The position numbers and the translations under genes are program-made. This document shows, in pieces, positions 1-10,556 of a stretch of 64,000 nucleotides of DNA. The notes beneath the pieces are model-generated. The model saw nothing but the letters and a program-made list of their open reading frames with translations. It was not told where the DNA came from and ran no database searches. The stretch is taken from positions 434,001 through 498,000 of the forward strand of contig JAGFMI010000001.1 in assembly GCA_021030905.1 (NCBI GenBank), in the 5' to 3' direction. Origin of the DNA: Pyrenula massariospora. Lineage: Eukaryota > Ascomycota > Eurotiomycetes > Pyrenulales > Pyrenulaceae. How positions within the stretch are numbered: position 1 is the stretch's first letter; every line of letters starts with the position of its first letter.

Positions 1-1
1 T

Positions 2-826
2 CTCTGGGCCAAAAGCTTTGGTGCTAGGGTTTCGACAAAAGTTGGCAGAGATACGACGCACGTTGTCACCGCACGACCAGGGACTGCCAAAGTAAAGCAA
101 GCTGTGAAGAGGGGTAACAGCATAAAGATTGTGACAGTGCAGTGGTTGCAGACTTGTCTTTCAAGATGGGATAGGGTCGATGAGAAGCCCTACTCTGTAG
201 ATACGAAAGGTTTGAGGGCTGGCAGTGGGAGCAAGGAGAAGAGCAAGATGGACGGAGACAAGGATAGAGATGAGGAGGGGGAAGGAGAGAAGGAGAGAGA
301 GCCAGAGACTTTCTTCCTGAGTGATGATGAGACCGGTGAGGAGAGCGAGGGCGGCATCACAACCGACATCGACTCAACTGCTGGGGAAGAAAACGGCCGT
401 CCACGAAAGCGACAGCGCAACGGTGACTATCTCTCCGATCGTGCCGACCCAGACAAGGACGATGTCGCCATGGCAGACGACGCTCCGAATGATGTCAATG
501 CCGCAGAACCTCCCTCGGACGTCCCCCTCGAATACGACCGCGGAGACCAGGTCGAACAAGCCGCAATCGACGCCGAGTTCGCCGAGTTCATGGGCAGCGA
601 CATCGACGACTCCGAAAACGAGACCGACGCAGATTCCGTCGCCAGTGACAGCTCTCGTCGCGCACACCGGGACAGAGGAGACAGACCTGGAGAAACACGC
701 TTGAGGAATGTCGTGGGGAGGGTAAGTGAGGAACCAGAAAGAGCAGAAGACGAAGAGGACGAGGACTCATTACTAGAAGATGACGTGCTCGCGGCGCTGG
801 AAGAGCAAGACGACGAAGATGATTGA
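2..826 (+). CDS. fcp1: RNA polymerase II CTD phosphatase Fcp1, C-terminal part (5' end outside window)
   Basis: The reading frame is open from base 2 to the TGA at 824-826, so the gene starts upstream of the window. The first ~66 residues match the second half of a BRCT domain (WAKSFGAR..., THVVTARPGT, IKIVTVQWLQTCLSRW). A long acidic, Ser/Asp/Glu-rich tail follows. It ends in SLLEDDVLAALEEQDDEDD, which fits the conserved acidic C-terminal helix of Fcp1 that binds TFIIF/TFIIB. The DxDxT phosphatase (FCPH) domain would lie off the window. In the family, Fcp1 dephosphorylates the Pol II CTD (mainly Ser2P) in the nucleus to recycle polymerase. The alternative, another BRCT protein, is less likely because BRCT plus this acidic end is the Fcp1 arrangement. 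Confidence 0.85.
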   Translation, partial: LWAKSFGARVSTKVGRDTTHVVTARPGTAKVKQAVKRGNSIKIVTVQWLQTCLSRWDRVDEKPYSVDTKGLRAGSGSKEKSKMDGDKDRDEEGEGEKEREPETFFLSDDETGEESEGGITTDIDSTAGEENGRPRKRQRNGDYLSDRADPDKDDVAMADDAPNDVNAAEPPSDVPLEYDRGDQVEQAAIDAEFAEFMGSDIDDSENETDADSVASDSSRRAHRDRGDRPGETRLRNVVGRVSEEPERAEDEEDEDSLLEDDVLAALEEQDDEDD

Positions 827-1163
827 TATCCCAATATGAGCAATGATATACCCCCAATTCAATTTTACGCGCAAGCCCCTGAGTCACGTGACTAACAAAT
901 CGCGACAAATTCACACAGGGAATTGCACGGTGGGATGTACTGCAATGGGGGTTGTGAAGGGCGTATTGCAGAAGTGGATCTCGGCGAGGAGATATCTTGA
1001 ATTCGGCCCCTGAGTTACGTGATCGACCAATCGGCGTCGTCGTCACAGTGAACCGACGACAGGAATATGCCTTCGGCGCTGTCTTGGAAGGTATATTCCT
1101 GTCGCTCATTCACTGTGAGAACGCCCCCTGGCGTACGGGCTACTGGGTAGCTTCGCAGAGGGA
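827..1163. other. FCP1 3' flank with imperfect direct repeats
   Basis: There is no coding signal. Two related ~33-base stretches, at about 871-906 and 1004-1036, share cccctgagtYacgtga followed by aatcg. The first contains the palindrome CACGTG. A strong hairpin lies just downstream at 1043-1118. Confidence 0.5.
1043..1118. repeat. 32-bp-arm inverted repeat (hairpin / mini-MITE)
   Basis: Arms 1043-1074 and 1087-1118 are reverse complements with only about four to five mismatches, all in or near a short central bulge. They are separated by a 12-base loop. The outer 10 bases (tcacagtgaa / ttcactgtga) and an inner block around cgacaggaatat are perfect. It could be a small foldback transposon relic or an RNA hairpin; nothing in the sequence decides between them. 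Confidence 0.7.
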
Positions 1164-3244
1164 ATGTCGACGGTGAAGTGTGCCCTTGAAGGTCGCCGTC
1201 GACTCACCGACAACGAGTCACGCCTGAGGTGAGTCGAGGGCGGCGTTGACTCAAAGGGCCCCCAAGGACGGGTACAAATTCGTGGTCTGGTCCCTGGTTC
1301 TCGAGGTCTTGTCTATGTTCTCTATATGTTTTCTATGGGACTTGAGACTGAGATTTGAGATCTTTGGACTGGAGTTCGGATTTGAGATTGAGACTTTGAT
1401 AGTGGACTCTGCGAGGTTGGTGTCATCGTGTATACGCTGAACACGTTATGGGGTACGGGAGAGCGCTGATGTGTCTCACAGCTTATTGACTTACAGTGAG
1501 AAGGACCCATAGCAGGTTGGTGTCATCGCGGAGATGATGTTGCCTCTATAGCGGTATGGGGAACGCTGATGTGCTTACAGCTTAGCGATTCAGTGTGAGA
1601 AGGAGTCATCGAAGGTTTGTCTCGCCGTTAGTGCGTTGGTGTATGGATTACTGATATGTCTGATATAGTCTTGGACGTTGGGATACAGGTCTGTCACATT
1701 GTGCATCCGGTTGCTTAGGGGGTTGGAGCAGGGGTGCTGATGTACGGTGAAGGGTTAACAGGACTTTGAGAAGTTCTCCCATTATGAAGCGAGGCACGGT
1801 ATGTCTTGCCATGCACCCGTTGACTTTAATATTCTCTCGAAGCTATGGGGGTATGCTGAATGCACTCACAGATTGGAATTGGGAATCGACCACCGAAGGA
1901 GGAAGATCTACAGAGACAGGTGAGACTCATTATACACCTACGTGGCGTATATACCAAACTACAGGCCGCTGATGTATCTTGCAATGTGTGCAGGTCCCTG
2001 CGCCAGGCTCTAAGCGTCAGCATCATCAAACTTCCGCTAGCCCAACGCCGCCCCGAGGGCCACCAGGCAACATTCCTCACGCCACGGATTCCCCCGAGAG
2101 CATTGCAAATGAATTGGTTTCAGGACTTACCGAGCCCGAGCTGTTGGCGGGCATGACGTTATCGGAATGGGACTATCTTTTAATGAACGATGCGGATACC
2201 TCATTCGATAATCTCCCTGGAATTGCTGAGGACTCGCCTGCGGTGCCACGTCTGTCACCAAGCATAGCCGGAGTCACGCCAGCTCCTGGAACAACCCCTC
2301 AGGCGCCTAGACAAATTCCCAGTTCTTCTAGACAAAATCCTCAAGGTGCTGGAAAGGCACCAGAAAAGCCTGACCATCTGCGAGATGCTATGAGGCAATT
2401 CATTATCAAAAGCCTTCAGGAGCCATGCCCAACATTCTTACCTCTTGTCAGAGCTCTTGATGAACAGCAATGGCGAGACATGTTGAAAGTGCCCAGAGTT
2501 ATTTGCCCCCCGCTTACGGGTGTAGGTACAGGGTTCATTTCTTTTCAATGCGGTCATACCTACAGAGACTCGGCAGTGCAGAAGCCTAGCGACAAAGGTT
2601 CTCGGCTCCATTACGACGTTTCATGTGATGCCTGCGATTTTCTCAACATAATGCGCCTGGTCCGAGCCTTCATCCGGTGGTTTGTTTATCGAGTTCTTAA
2701 CCGATTAGAGCTTGATCAGGCCCAAAGAGCCAGTGCTCTAGCCGCAGAGGAGCAAATGGAGCCCCGATCTGGACCGAGAATCATGCGTGCAGAGGCTGCT
2801 CTTTCTCAAGCAAAAACGGCTTTTGACTTCTATAAGTCAAACGTCCCTTATTCTGACGCCGTCCTTGCGCTTGCTTCAAAGTGTAGGTTTTTTCCTAGAT
2901 GGACGACTAAATACGACGGATTTAGATGGCATTCAACACACCTGGGACCAAAAAGTTGTTATGGCCGTGTTTTGTGCCTGCCTTGGCCCCTCCAGAGAAC
3001 CAAGATTGACACCCTTCATGTTATGTCTATCGAAAAAATAATCACGGACAATCCGGGGATGACTACTCAGAATGCAGATACATTTGCGTCGCATAGACAC
3101 ATTGTACCGATGGTCTTTTCACGTGGCATGAGAGCAACCAAAGTCAGGCTGGAGAGTAACCCTGACGTGTTCATTGATCAAGAACCCTTTTCCGGTGAAG
3201 ACTTCGACTATATTCCGAGAGACCGTGTAAAGACACAGGGCTAG
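1164..3244 (+). CDS. Unrecognised gene: micro-exon 5' half plus 416-codon terminal exon
   Basis: The terminal exon 1994-3244 is open for 416 codons and ends at TAG 3242-3244. Going upstream, consensus introns join in phase: 1920-1993, 1799-1871, 1689-1761, 1615-1668. They leave exons 1872-1919 (48 nt), 1762-1798 (37), 1669-1688 (20) and 1581/1594-1614 (34 or 21), and the frame stays open through all of them. Further upstream 1516-1580 and 1416-1481 (or to 1496) look like two more introns. ATG 1164 followed by a GTGAGT donor at 1229 is a candidate first exon, but I could not close the phase between 1229 and 1402. The protein has a Pro/Ser-rich N-terminal third, then a possible Cys cluster (FQCGHT, VSCDACDF) and no motif I recognise. 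No function is proposed. The terminal exon is well supported; the 5' model is tentative. Confidence 0.5.
1416..1614 (+). repeat. Two tandem ~100-bp units, each intron-like segment plus micro-exon-like segment
   Basis: Unit 1 (1416-1515) and unit 2 (1516-1614) both begin gttggtgtcatcg. Both carry cgctgatgtg then a YYacagctta acceptor zone, and both end with a tgagaagga...catmg segment before the next GT. Spacing is 100 bases. The resemblance covers both the intron-like and the exon-like part, so it reflects duplication rather than shared splice consensus alone. Confidence 0.6.
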
Positions 3245-6200
3245 ACGAGGAGAAGATAGATCTAACGACCTCTAAAGGTTTGTTTAATTCCCTCTTGCTC
3301 TATGAGCTTGTTTCTGTGTGATCTAATTCATGTACCAAGTGTCCGAGTCAGTCATGTCGACGACTATTCCAGGCATTACCACTGTGTTCTTTGTTAGAAA
3401 TGATCTTAGCTGACTGTCCCTCGTCTACTGCAGGTCTCAAGTTGTACGATTAAATAGGAACAGCGGGCTTCGGAGGTAGTTGTTTGACTCTTTTCCTTTG
3501 TAATGACATCTTCTGGCAATGCTTTCAATCGGGAAACTTCCCAACACACACTCGCTTAGCACTTTTACTGTTTTGCATTGCGGCATGGTGGATCGAACGT
3601 TAGACTGGGCGTCGGCGGCCTTTCTGCTAAGCATTGTGGGCTCTCTTTTTGGTTGTGAAGTTATGCATGACCGCATGGGCTAGCACGCATGTCTTGGGAT
3701 TCTTCTGCTATTCCACATAGCAAGATCGAGCTAGCATTTCCCGAAATTTCGATACCATTTATCAAGGAACTCCCGTGTAGGTCTTGCACGTACATTCTCA
3801 CCGAGAATAAAACAGTGTAAGGCCGACATCAAGTTGCCAGGCGCCACCACTATCCCTTGTAACCGCCGAAGCTTTGCTTAGCATGCAGAAATCCGCGTAC
3901 AAGTTGAGAGGTCTGACACCTCAATTCTGCTGTGGTGCAAACATCAAGCTAATTCTCTTCTAGCAATCTTCTGGCCTAATTTGGGTGCAGCGATCCAATA
4001 TTCGTCAAACTGTTTTGACGGAACTATCAGCGACATCTGACATCAATCGGTTTCGCCCATGTGTGTGGTTAGCTGTGCGATACCAAGGCAGGCTTACTGG
4101 ATGATCTCACTGATTACTTTCTGCCAGACACTGCACCGATAGCTCCTTCCCGCCTGTATGGTCCATTCACTATCCTATGAGATGAAAGCAGGAAGATCTT
4201 TGTCGCGTCTCTTTCTGCCTATCATGAACCTTTGTTTCCCAACGTTGTACTGCCTTTTACGGATTTTTTTCCATCTCGTCACATTACCCACTGTCCTTTC
4301 ATGTGAAGGCCGTGTTTTGCTGTACCGGGAAATCTTACTACTCAATTTGGCCATATTAAGAGAGTTGCGTGCGCCAGATAGTGTATGCAGCTTCGACATC
4401 ATACTGCCTCCTTGCCTGCATGCTTCCGTGCCTGCCTTCTCGTTCATACCTTTTTGGGCGGGTTACTTTCTATATTGACCAATCTCAAGTTATCTTTCGT
4501 GTGCCCGGAATGAAGCGACCAAGTGTCCTACATCTCGATGCTGTATCACCGTCCATTGGGGCATACATACCTCTTCAGTAACTTTTTTTCTCTGGTAATC
4601 TCCCTATCCTTGCCTTCTGTACTACCTAAGATCAGCGTCCTGAATCCTTGCCCTGAGGGATCCGCATCCAGCAATCTCCCTCCCCTATCGAGCCATTTCT
4701 TCCAAAATCCATCTAACAACACTTCGTCGAGCGCTCAGAACTGTGGGTACCCTTCTTGTCATACCCCATTCGTCTACTCGATCCATCTTTTACTCCCGAA
4801 AACTCCACCGACCATCCAATCCGAAGAGAAAGACGCCTAGCTGCATAATATGTCCCTCAACCGGCCACCACGGAGTCCTGCTTTCGACTCTGTGTCCTCT
4901 CTCACCACCACCTCCTCCCTTTCTGCACAACGCATTGTCAGAATCCAAACTTTTCTCCACATCCGGCGATTTCCCTACCCAATCCAGCCATCACTTGCAA
5001 AGTCCATCCGCCGTTTGCTTCGTAAGAGGTCTCATTCAATCCCATTACCACGAACTTGCCCTCTCTCTAAGCCTTCTTATACGCTACCAGGCTTTCCCGG
5101 CCTCCCATCACGAAAAAATATACGATATCGTGTCCCTTCTCAACTTACCCTGCCCTACACTGCTTTACCCTAAGCCCAGCTCACCTCCTTAGTCACTTCA
5201 CGAAGCAATCACCCTCTCCACCGGCCCTTCGTATTCCAACCCCGCGATGATCCATCCGTCAGTCAAGCAAACACCCCTCCCCTCCCCTTTCCTCACTCCT
5301 CCCGAACCATGATTCCACTTCCCAGTATGTGCGCCTAGTCCAAGTCGCATAATACAACACAGTACGACCGCACGCCCCCCGGCCATCCTCGTGGTGCTAC
5401 CTTCGCAATCCTATCCATCCTCCCACTGCCCACGCAAAACAAATCCACCCACCACCCAAACCCGACGTCCCCGCAAACCCCGACGATATCAGACATATGA
5501 CACTCCCGTAAACTGCTCGCCCACCCACGCACCCATGCACTCACCAATCCGTTAGACCGTGCTGGCCTCCCAAAAGCTGCTTGACACCCCTTCCTCACGC
5601 TCCTCTCCCCTGTCTCCCTTCCTCCCCTTATCCCCTCTACAGTCCATCCCGTCGCATCCCATCCCATTGTATCCCCTCGCGTGCCCCCCCTCCCCAAAGG
5701 TCACCCACACACCTACGTACGTACGTCCCTGCAAACACACATACGTACATACCTAAGCGATTCAACCCACGCCACACTCACGTATACACACCTACTCCCA
5801 GCCTCCCCGACTTCGGGCGCCCACAACCCCTCCACTCCTTCCCCCATGAATACCAACGACAAAAGCACAAACCAAACAGAACTCCCACCCTTACCCTTAA
5901 CCCCCATCATCCTAAAACTAAACTGAACCATCCCCATCCCTATCCCAACCTATCCCATCCCCCGTCGAGCCCCCACATACCATACCCACAACCCACAACC
6001 CATAAATCTACACAATTCGTTTATTACATGTTCCCACGACACGACACGGCACGGCACGGTTCCGTGGGACGCCAGGGGACGGGGGTCAAGCTTGCTTGCT
6101 TGCTTGCTTGCCGGCACGCTAGGGTCTTAGCATTAGCATTAGCATTAGCATTAACACACGCTGGGCTCCAACTCCCACCTACCCTACCCTACCTACCACA

Positions 6201-6928
6201 CATACATATAGTGTAGTGTAGTGTAGTGTAGTGCTACGACGCCATCACTTGTCACTTGATTCATAATCATCAGACTTTAGGGGAAATGTAGGGCGAGGTA
6301 GAGGTTGAATCTTCGATCCCATTTCTCATAATCATATAACATCTCATGCTTTGCTTTGCACTCTCCCTACCTAATACTTAAGCCAGCTCTGCTGCACTGC
6401 TCTCCACCCACCACCATCCCTCACCATCAAACCACCACCACCACCCCACAAAACCAGAAAAAAGAAGAGAAAATTTTGACTACCAACCCGCCCGTCCGCG
6501 CCTCCCACCAAAACCCCCTCCCACCCACTCAAGGGCAGAAATCAGGATCTGAAATGGCAAGACCAGAAAAATCCAGGGCGCCTGGCAGCACTTTTTTTTT
6601 GATCCGCGGGCTCCCACCGCGTTTGAGCAACATTATTTTCCGGGGTTTTTTGTTTGGTTTCCAATTCAGCGTATAAGTATGTATGTATGCCGTATAGGCT
6701 AGGCAAGTCGGTCAAGTCATGTCTGCGGACTTGAACTGGATTGGGTTGGAGGAAAAAATGAAAAGGAATGGTGCTTGTGCATGCGCGCGAGCTCGGGGAA
6801 AGGAGGGAGGGAGGGAAGGATAGGTCGATCGAGAGACACTGAGCTATTGGGATCCGGGAGGCAGATTAGTGGTTGAGAAAGGCATCATGCTTCGTCCCGG
6901 ACGCCCAGAGCCAGAGGCATTTAACGAC
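3245..6928. other. Long gene-poor interval between convergent genes
   Basis: I see no gene here. 3245-4500 is ordinary unstructured DNA with short open frames only. From about 4500 to 6030 the plus strand is strongly C/T-rich, which creates low-complexity frames with no family resemblance. 6036-6233 holds four short tandem repeats. 6250-6928 is probably Argonaute 3' UTR and flank, with a purine-rich run near 6796-6820. Confidence 0.6.
6036..6233. repeat. Cluster of four different microsatellites
   Basis: An acgac/acggc array lies at 6036-6059, (GCTT)n at 6090-6111, (GCATTA)n at 6127-6153 and (GTGTA)n at 6209-6233, with short unique DNA between them. All are read directly from the sequence. 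Confidence 0.85.
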
Positions 6929-9900
6929 CTAGATGTACCACATCGAGAATTGGATGTTGCCACCCGCGTTCATGGGGATGAGTGGAGGGAACTCGGTCGG
7001 AGGCGCATCGCCGGTGGTCACCTTGGTGTTCTGTTTGAAACCAGGGCCTTGCTGGGGTCCATCGGAAGAAGCGATGTCCTCGTGCGACTTGGCGCGGTTG
7101 GAAGCCAGGTGGGCGTAATACACGGCTGGGAATAGAGAGACCGATGTAGTAGACCGCATGTAATGGTAGCAATGTTCATAGATCATGTTCTGGATCTGGT
7201 TCGCATTGTGGCCGATCTCATCCTGGATAATTGCGTAATGGACCGGCCGAGATGTACCTTGAAGGGCAATATGCGAGTACAAATAAAAGTCCCATTCGTG
7301 CGGCGACGTGACGTCGCGCTCGACGAGGAGGCCAGGCAGACAATTTCCATTGCGATCAGCGTTGCGTTGCTCTGGATAAACACGAATGTGGTGACGCTTG
7401 GAGCAGATAATGACTGTGATCTTACCATCCCACTTGCCTCCGCCGACGTTCACAAGCACCTGTCGGATACGTGGCATTTCAATCTGAAGTACATGCTGGT
7501 ATTGCCCCTCAGAAACACCGTCGCGGAAGTAGTAGACCTGTTGAGGAGGCCGACCCCCAAAGTTGTTGGCCCAGTGCCGGGCAAGCGGTTCGAACATCTT
7601 CTTGAAATTTTCCTCCGTAATCATTTCTACTCGTTTGCCATTAGTTTCAACTGCAGCAGCGTATCGGCCTCCAAACTTGTCAAGCGAGACTGTAAGCGCG
7701 GCAGTTGATGGCGACTCGCTGCCCGGAGAAGCATGACTCACGTCGGCGCCAATGATCATGGTGGGCTTGCCGAGTGATTTCGAACCCTGCCTAGGATCAG
7801 GAACAGCCTGGGATGTCGTACCGCCCAGTTTCGCATTGAACTTCATGAGTACATTGGAGATGTATTGCAGATTGTTCTTCTGAACCTGAGCATACTGCAT
7901 GACTTGGGACACAACACCATATCGACAGTCACAAGATTTCTTGATGCGGAGATAATGGAAGGAATCCCGGTTTTGCACGATGAAGATTAGTACTTGAGGA
8001 CGCTGTTGAAACTTGTTACCAGTTTCAGTCCAAAGTCTCTCAACAGCGTGGCCAGCATCGTTTGGCAGGATTGTAAGGTGTGGTTGGGGATTGCTGACTT
8101 TGCCTCCATGATTCCGGTAGGCTTTCACGAAGCTCTGGATAAAATTGTCGACAACTGGTTTATCGGCGCCGCGGCCTGGGAACACGCCAACACCCCATGC
8201 TTTCAACTCTTGAGGATTTGTAGCAAGAAACCTCTTGTTACGGAGATCCCATCGTCCTGTAACTCCAGGATCTGTCTGTGAACCACCAAATTGAATTTTG
8301 GGATTCTTCAACAGCCGTGCACGGGTCTTCTGCATTTCCGATGACATCTTCAAGCCAAAATGATTCATTATGGGATCACCAGCCCAATTCAGCGCCGTCT
8401 TCCCTTCATTTGTAGCTGCCATACGCACATTTGGCCGGCTGACAGCGAAGCGGATCATGTCTGAAGTCTGTTTCTCGTCTAATTTGGTCATGTAACGCTG
8501 ATAAGGCACGATATGTAGAAACTCAATGGGGTACACCACTTTACCCTTGGTCATCTGCACAAGTGGTAGCTGCCAGTATGTAAGAGTGACGTTATACTTC
8601 TGGCGGAAGTAATCGAAAAGAGTAATCTTCTTTGTCACGTTGCCAAGAACCTTGTCTCTCTCATCTAAAGTGTAATCTTTGGCTGTCATGTTGAGAAACT
8701 CGGCAATGGTCCATTGTCGACCTTTTGTGGATTCTGGTTGGCCCTTGAACGAGGCGAGGACTTTCAGTCTGCGGTAGTTGCGCTCCATGACCCGAAATGC
8801 AGGAGTCTTTTGAGGAATTCCCTCGTTGAATTGGGTAGGTTTTGTTGCGTGGATGAGTCCCTGGGGGTCTCGAAGTCCGTGGCGGTTTACGATGGACGCG
8901 AGGAGACTCGAGGGCGTCCAGAAACAGCAATTCGCGACGTCAAGATTGACAATTAGCTTAGCGCCCTCAGCAATACGCAAGGATTGATAGACACCACGGA
9001 GAACCTCGACACCTCCAGGGAATGATGCTTTCTGACTCTGTCTGGTAAAGAACTGGCGTTTGACGGTGATGAAATTAGGGTTCGTCGTTGGCGATTCTCG
9101 GAGCAAATGATCCATAAAGTTAATGGCCTCGAGAATAGAATTGGTGAAAGAAGTCTCTCCTCGAAGGAAAGGATGCAAGATGCTCAGATCAAGCCGCTTG
9201 GTCCGCTTTATCACGAAGCGATGCTGATCGGGCTTTTTGCCAGGCTGCTTGTTCTGCTCTTTGTCAAGATCAACGAGTATTCTCTTCTCTTGTTGATCTC
9301 CAAGATCTCGTAGAGACCACGCCAGCTTGTTTCCATCGAAGAGGAATCCTACACCGATGATATTCTTGACTGCCGTAGAGGCCCAGACTTTCTTGTTGAC
9401 AGCGCGAGCTTCTGCACCGTTGCCGATGTTAACCTAAATGGAGTGAGATTGGATCATCAAAGAGGAGGGACGAGGTAACGTACATCGTATTGGTAGATGT
9501 TCTTCGTTGGGTACTGAATGACGGGATACGAATTGACGGTAGCAAGCACTTCCTGACCCGTCTGATTTAAACCAGGGCGCTTGGTAAATTCAGTAGCAAC
9601 GGAAAACTGGTCGTGGTCAGTTCCGCGAGGTCTCACGTGAATGAATCGGGGAGGCGGAGGCGGAGACGGAGGCGGCAAGTTTGCTCTGAAAGCCATAGTA
9701 GAATCAGAAATGGATGAGAATAAGAAACAAACAGAATAGCAAGCGCGCAACAAAGACCTCGTAGGAATATATATACAAATGTAGACCCTGGCAGCTCTAT
9801 GGTGAATTCTGCGTGCCCCACGGACTATTCAGTAACAAGATGTGATTGTTCAGCCCTTGAATACAAACACTGGCCATTCAATTCTTTGGTCAAGGCATTG

Positions 9901-10556
9901 AAGCGAATACGACCTGGACCACTGTCCGTCGAAAACAGTAAAGAAGTGTGCCGTCCACGAAAGCGGTGTGTTCTGACTAGCCATGACGGAGAGATGCGGA
10001 ACAAATTTCATGGAAGTTATCCATGCAAGTGAAAAACATCTTGAAGTGGGCCGAGAATGGTCCACGCAATTGTAAAAGCGGATTTGGAGAGCGACTTAGC
10101 GCTAGGATTGTTGAACGAAATGCAAAGGACAACACTTGATTCACTCACCTGTTTATTGATGTTGAACATACCCGCCGTAATATCGACATTCCTAAGAACA
10201 TCAGTGGGCAATTCGTCTGGATCCCGCGCTGGGTCCCGCGCCGGGTCCCGCATAATCGGCCCATGGCTTGATACGGGTGCTGTCGGGGTACCGGAGATTG
10301 AAGATGCTGCACGTTGTGGAGAGGAGCCTGGAGATCCTGCACGAGAACGTTCAGTGTGGATGCTCCCCGGCTGTACTCCGCCTCTTCCTCGGCCACCTGC
10401 TGACCCGGCTCCGGAGGTACTGCCCGCCGAAGAGGCTCCACGTGTTGCAGGGCCATCGTACTGGCCAGGAATGCCAAGGGAAGACCGGTCTGAGCGTGAT
10501 TGATTACCTCCACTCCCACGGGGACGGTTCCCGCGCTTCTTGGCGGCTCCGGACAT
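6929..10556 (-). CDS. Argonaute (QDE-2-like RNA silencing slicer)
   Basis: Proposed exons: 10149-10556, 9914-9972, 9484-9685, 6929-9433. Phases close to about 1057 residues. The last exon is certain, and the 50-nt intron 9434-9483 is clean (GTACGT...TTTAG). The 59-nt exon 9914-9972 is my inference, chosen because it alone restores the frame; its donor GTCGTA is weak. If it is wrong, translation could start at ATG 9696. The N-terminus (MSGAAKKRGNRPRGSGG) is Gly/Arg/Ser-rich. ArgoN (YQYDVNIGNGAEARAV), PAZ, Mid and PIWI regions follow in order. PIWI catalytic residues are present: D~786 (GADVSHA), D~860 (YFRDGVSEGQ), H~997 (YYAHLAS). A slicer-competent enzyme of cytoplasmic RNAi/quelling is expected. 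Confidence 0.93.

Noticed and set aside
1246-1440. Frame of 64 codons at the 5' side of the micro-exon gene
   Set aside because: It starts at TTG and crosses likely intron sequence. It is not used as a single exon.
5581-6216. Plus-strand frame of 211 codons in the pyrimidine-rich block
   Set aside because: It comes from C/T bias and microsatellites (Pro/His/Thr-rich, then poly Leu-Ala repeats) with no recognisable domain.
7163-7708. Plus-strand frame of 181 codons opposite Argonaute
   Set aside because: It lies wholly antisense to the conserved PIWI domain and has no ATG-started family match.
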